Made by a program: the position numbers and the translations under genes
NCBI GenBank assembly: GCA_023419055.1
Contig: JAEZYO010000582.1
Coordinates: 1-7,775, forward strand
Reading direction: 5' to 3'
Source: Pseudomonadota bacterium
GTDB taxonomy: Bacteria > Myxococcota > Polyangia > Polyangiales > Polyangiaceae
Length of the DNA stretch: 7,775 nt
Notes under the pieces: generated by a model
Told to the model about the DNA's origin: nothing
The model's database searches: none
What the model saw: the letters and a program-made list of their open reading frames with translations, nothing else
Shown here: positions 4,985-7,775 of the stretch, piece after piece
Layout: every line of letters starts with the position of its first letter
Numbering within the stretch: the first letter of the stretch is position 1

Positions 4985-7738
4985 ATGGCCACGGCGCTCT
5001 TTCCGCCCGCATCGCCCGACGTCCTCTACCTGATCGATCTCAGTGGATTCGTGCTCAGGGCGTATCACGCCATTCAGAGCGCGCTCACGAGCCCGTCCGG
5101 AGAACCCACGCAGGCAGTTTTCATCACGCTGAACATGATCGAGAAGACGGTGCGCGAAAAGCGCCCCGCTCTCCTCGCCGTAGCGATGGACTCGGGTCGT
5201 GAGACATTTCGGAAACAGATCTTTCCCGAGTACAAGGCGCACCGCCCGCCGCAGCCCCCAGATCTCAGCCAGCAGATGCGGCGCTGTGAGCAGATCGTCG
5301 AGGCCTTCGGCATCCCGATCCTGAAGCAGGAGGGCGTGGAGGCCGACGATCTGATCGCCTCCGCGGTCGCCTGCGCGAGAGCGCGCGGTCTCCGCGCCGT
5401 CGTGGTCGCCTCCGACAAGGACCTGATGCAGCTCGTGGGAGACGACGTCCTAATGTGGGACACCATGCGCGACCGGGTCATCGGTCCGTCGGAGGTGGAG
5501 GAGCGCTTCGGCGTTCGGGTCGACCAGCTCGGGGACCTCCTGGCCCTGATGGGCGACACCTCGGACAACATCCCCGGGGTGCCCTCGGTCGGGCCGAAGA
5601 CGGCGAAGGAGTTCCTGGTCGAGTACGGGAACCTCGACGGGCTCTACGCTCACGTCGATCAGATCAAGCGCAAGGCGGCGCGCGAAGCCCTCATCAACCA
5701 CAAGGATTCGGCGTACATCAGCCGGCGCCTGGTCGAGCTCAAGGCGGACTGCCCGCTCGAGTTCGATCTCGAGAAGCTCCGGTATCAGGGCAAGAACCCC
5801 GTGCGCCTCAAGGAGCTCTACGCGGAGCTCGGCTTCTTGCAGAAGCTCGCGCAGATCGAGAAGGAGATCGCCGAGGCGGGCAGCGCGGGAAGCAATGCGG
5901 CGAGCGCGCCCGTCGAGCCCGCGCCACCGGTGACGCTCGTCGCGAAGGCGGAGTATCGGACGCTCGCGGAGCTCGCCGAGCTCGAGGCGTTCGCGGCCGA
6001 GACCGAGCGAGCTGCCAGGCTTTCACTCGAGGTGGCGCTCGACCTTCAGGACGCGAACCGCGGGCGCCTGGTGGGCCTCGGCTTGTCGATCGAACCGGGG
6101 CGCGCCGTCTACGTCCCCATCGCGCACCGGTACATCGGCGTCCCCAAGCAGTTCGCGCTCGCCGAGGTCGCGCGCGTGCTCGGGCCCCTGCTCTCGAACC
6201 CGGGGCTCAAGAAGGCGGGCCTCGATCTGAAGACAGCGAGCGTCGCGCTCGATCGCGCCGGTATCGCGCTCGACGGCTACGACTTCGACGCCAAGCTCGC
6301 AAGCTACCTGCTCGACCCCGAGGCGCGCCATGATCGGGAAGCGCTCGCCCAGCGCGAGCTCGGCATCGCCGCCACCGCGTTCGACGAGCTCACCAAGAAG
6401 GGTCGCGGACCAAGGCTCGGCTTCGACGAGATCCCCGTGGAGGAGGCGACCGAGTACGCGGCGGCGAGCGCCGATTTCGCGCTGCGCCTCGCCGAACGGC
6501 TGCGTCCTCGCCTCGCCGAGTCCGGCCTCGAGAAGCTCTACGACGACGTCGAGCTCCCGCTCGCCCATTTCTTGGCAGAGCTCGAGCGACGGGGGGTCCG
6601 CATCGACACCGAGGTGCTCTCGAGCCTCGGCGCGGACTGCGAGGCCGAGCTCAATCGTCTCGAGAAGGAGGCCCACCGCATCGTGGGCCGCGAGTTCAAC
6701 GTGAACTCGCCGCGCCAGCTCGAGACCATCCTGTTCGACGAGCTCAAGCTGAAGCCGCTGAAGCGCACCAAGACTTCGCGCTCGACCGACGCCAAGACGC
6801 TCGAGGCGCTGGCCGAAGAGCACGAGCTCCCCGCCGTGATCCTCGAGCACCGCCAGGTCGCCAAGCTCAAGGGAACCTACATCGACGCGCTGCCGTCGCT
6901 CGTGAGCAAGGACGACGGGCGCATCCACACCTCCTGGGAACAAGCGGTCGCCGCCACGGGTCGGCTCTCGTCCTCCGATCCGAACCTGCAGAACATCCCG
7001 ATCCGCAGCGAGCTCGGCCGAAAGATCAGAGCGGCCTTCGTGCCTCCCCCCGGCCACGCCATCGTGAGCGCGGACTACTCGCAGATCGAGCTCCGCGTGC
7101 TCGCCCACCTCTCGCAGGACCCGGTGTTGCTCGAGGCGTTCAGGACGGGCCAGGACATCCACTTGCGCACCGCGATGGAGATCTTCGGGGTCACCGAGGA
7201 GACGGTCACGCGCGAGCACCGCACTCGCTCGAAGGCGGTGAATTTCGGCGTGATCTACGGGCAGGGTGACAGCGGGCTCGCCAAGGCGCTCGGCATCAAG
7301 CGCACCGAGGCCGCCGAGTTCATCGCCGCTTACTACCGCCGCTACGAAGGCGTGCGGCGCTTCATGGCGGAGACGCTCGAGAAGGCGCGCACCGGCGAGG
7401 CAGTGCGGAGCGCGCTCGGCCGGCGCCGCCTCTTGCCCGCGATCCGCAGCGCGAACCGCTCGGAGCGCCTGGCCGCGGAGCGCATCGCGATGAACATGCC
7501 GATTCAGGGCACCGCCGCCGACATCTTGAAGCTCGCGATGCTGGCGCTCCGCAAGCCGCCGACGCCGGGGACCCGCATGATCCTGACCGTCCACGACGAG
7601 CTCGTGTTCGAGGTCCCCTTCGAGGAGGTCGACGCCGCCTGTGCCGGCATCAAGTCCGCGATGCAGGGCGTCTTCCCGCTCGAGGTTCCCCTCGTCGTCG
7701 ACGTCGGCCACGGCCCGAACTGGAACGCCGCGCACTGA
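4985..7738 (+). CDS. polA: DNA polymerase I, with a degenerate proofreading domain
   Basis: This 917-residue enzyme (E. coli 928) fills gaps and removes RNA primers during replication and excision repair. The 5'-nuclease domain (about 13-300) has LYLIDLSG (Asp18), YKAHRPPQPPDL, EGVEADDL, ASDKDLMQL and the helix-hairpin-helix GDTSDNIPGVPSVGPKTA starting at 190. The polymerase domain (about 530-917) has motif A SADYSQIELR (Asp697), motif B RTRSKAVNFGVIYG (Arg746, Lys750, Phe754, Tyr758) and motif C VHDELVFEV (Asp871, Glu872), all intact. Phe754 is the position linked to strong discrimination against dideoxynucleotides. The middle 3'-5' exonuclease domain (about 335-510) is recognisable but lacks key acids: Ser347, Ala418 and Ser495 stand where E. 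coli has Asp355, Asp424 and Asp501; only Glu349 (E. coli Glu357) remains. Proofreading should therefore be absent, as in Taq polymerase. The ATG at 4985 is preferred; a TTG at 4919 would add 22 residues over the palindrome. No ribosome site is evident. Confidence 0.98.
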   Translation: MATALFPPASPDVLYLIDLSGFVLRAYHAIQSALTSPSGEPTQAVFITLNMIEKTVREKRPALLAVAMDSGRETFRKQIFPEYKAHRPPQPPDLSQQMRRCEQIVEAFGIPILKQEGVEADDLIASAVACARARGLRAVVVASDKDLMQLVGDDVLMWDTMRDRVIGPSEVEERFGVRVDQLGDLLALMGDTSDNIPGVPSVGPKTAKEFLVEYGNLDGLYAHVDQIKRKAAREALINHKDSAYISRRLVELKADCPLEFDLEKLRYQGKNPVRLKELYAELGFLQKLAQIEKEIAEAGSAGSNAASAPVEPAPPVTLVAKAEYRTLAELAELEAFAAETERAARLSLEVALDLQDANRGRLVGLGLSIEPGRAVYVPIAHRYIGVPKQFALAEVARVLGPLLSNPGLKKAGLDLKTASVALDRAGIALDGYDFDAKLASYLLDPEARHDREALAQRELGIAATAFDELTKKGRGPRLGFDEIPVEEATEYAAASADFALRLAERLRPRLAESGLEKLYDDVELPLAHFLAELERRGVRIDTEVLSSLGADCEAELNRLEKEAHRIVGREFNVNSPRQLETILFDELKLKPLKRTKTSRSTDAKTLEALAEEHELPAVILEHRQVAKLKGTYIDALPSLVSKDDGRIHTSWEQAVAATGRLSSSDPNLQNIPIRSELGRKIRAAFVPPPGHAIVSADYSQIELRVLAHLSQDPVLLEAFRTGQDIHLRTAMEIFGVTEETVTREHRTRSKAVNFGVIYGQGDSGLAKALGIKRTEAAEFIAAYYRRYEGVRRFMAETLEKARTGEAVRSALGRRRLLPAIRSANRSERLAAERIAMNMPIQGTAADILKLAMLALRKPPTPGTRMILTVHDELVFEVPFEEVDAACAGIKSAMQGVFPLEVPLVVDVGHGPNWNAAH

Positions 7739-7742
7739 CCCG

Positions 7743-7775
7743 ATGACGCTCCTCGCGAAAAGCTCGAAGATCCCG
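7743..7775 (+). CDS. Possible start of a downstream gene (11 codons only)
   Basis: An ATG 4 bp after the polA stop opens a frame reading MTLLAKSSKIP that runs off the window. The close spacing would suit co-transcription with polA, but the fragment is too short to judge and no ribosome site is clear. Confidence 0.2.
   Translation, partial: MTLLAKSSKIP

Noticed and set aside
6023..7735. A 570-codon minus-strand open frame opposite polA
   Set aside because: It is the antisense shadow of a strongly biased GC-rich gene. The polymerase on the other strand has every expected motif, and the antisense product is low-complexity Arg/Glu/Leu/Val with no family resemblance.

Overview
The window is very GC-rich, with G or C at most third codon positions. 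Its gene types suggest a myxobacterium (Myxococcota, perhaps Polyangia): a membrane-anchored eukaryote-like Ser/Thr kinase with a Pro/Ala-rich tail, a secreted TPR + PEGA-like + barrel-like protein, and a secreted protein with a cysteine-rich tail of a CPxGxxC type. This assignment is inference from protein style. There is no rRNA or marker-gene proof.

Layout: everything left of about 4655 reads on the minus strand, and everything right of about 4985 reads on the plus strand. In minus-strand order these are a Ser/Thr protein kinase (4654-3212), a frame-disrupted gene for a small secreted Cys-rich protein (3077-2405), a secreted TPR/PEGA-like/putative outer-membrane barrel protein (2278-977), and the N-terminal 244 residues of a processive family 2 glycosyltransferase (734 to the window edge). 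On the plus strand is a complete DNA polymerase I gene, polA (4985-7738), followed by a few codons of a possible next gene.

The minus-strand genes are separated by gaps of about 125-240 bp, so they look like singly controlled neighbours rather than a tight operon. Each gap holds a small structured element: an inverted repeat before the glycosyltransferase, a four-run G tract after the TPR gene stop, a long hairpin before the TPR gene, and an 8-bp-arm inverted repeat plus a 12-bp palindrome before the disrupted gene. The 330-bp divergent region between the kinase and polA has an AT-rich direct repeat, a possible -10 box, a GNRA-loop hairpin with a competing pairing, and a perfect 17-bp palindrome.

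Most interesting points: the DNA polymerase I keeps its 5'-nuclease and polymerase motifs but has lost three of the four metal-binding acidic residues of the proofreading domain. The gene at 2405-3077 can be read as one plausible secreted protein only by changing frame three to four times, while over 6 kb of flanking genes are intact. The kinase ends in a perfect-period 15-bp repeat encoding VRPAQ four times. I see no mobile element, CRISPR array, tRNA or rRNA, and no clear undescribed multi-gene system.
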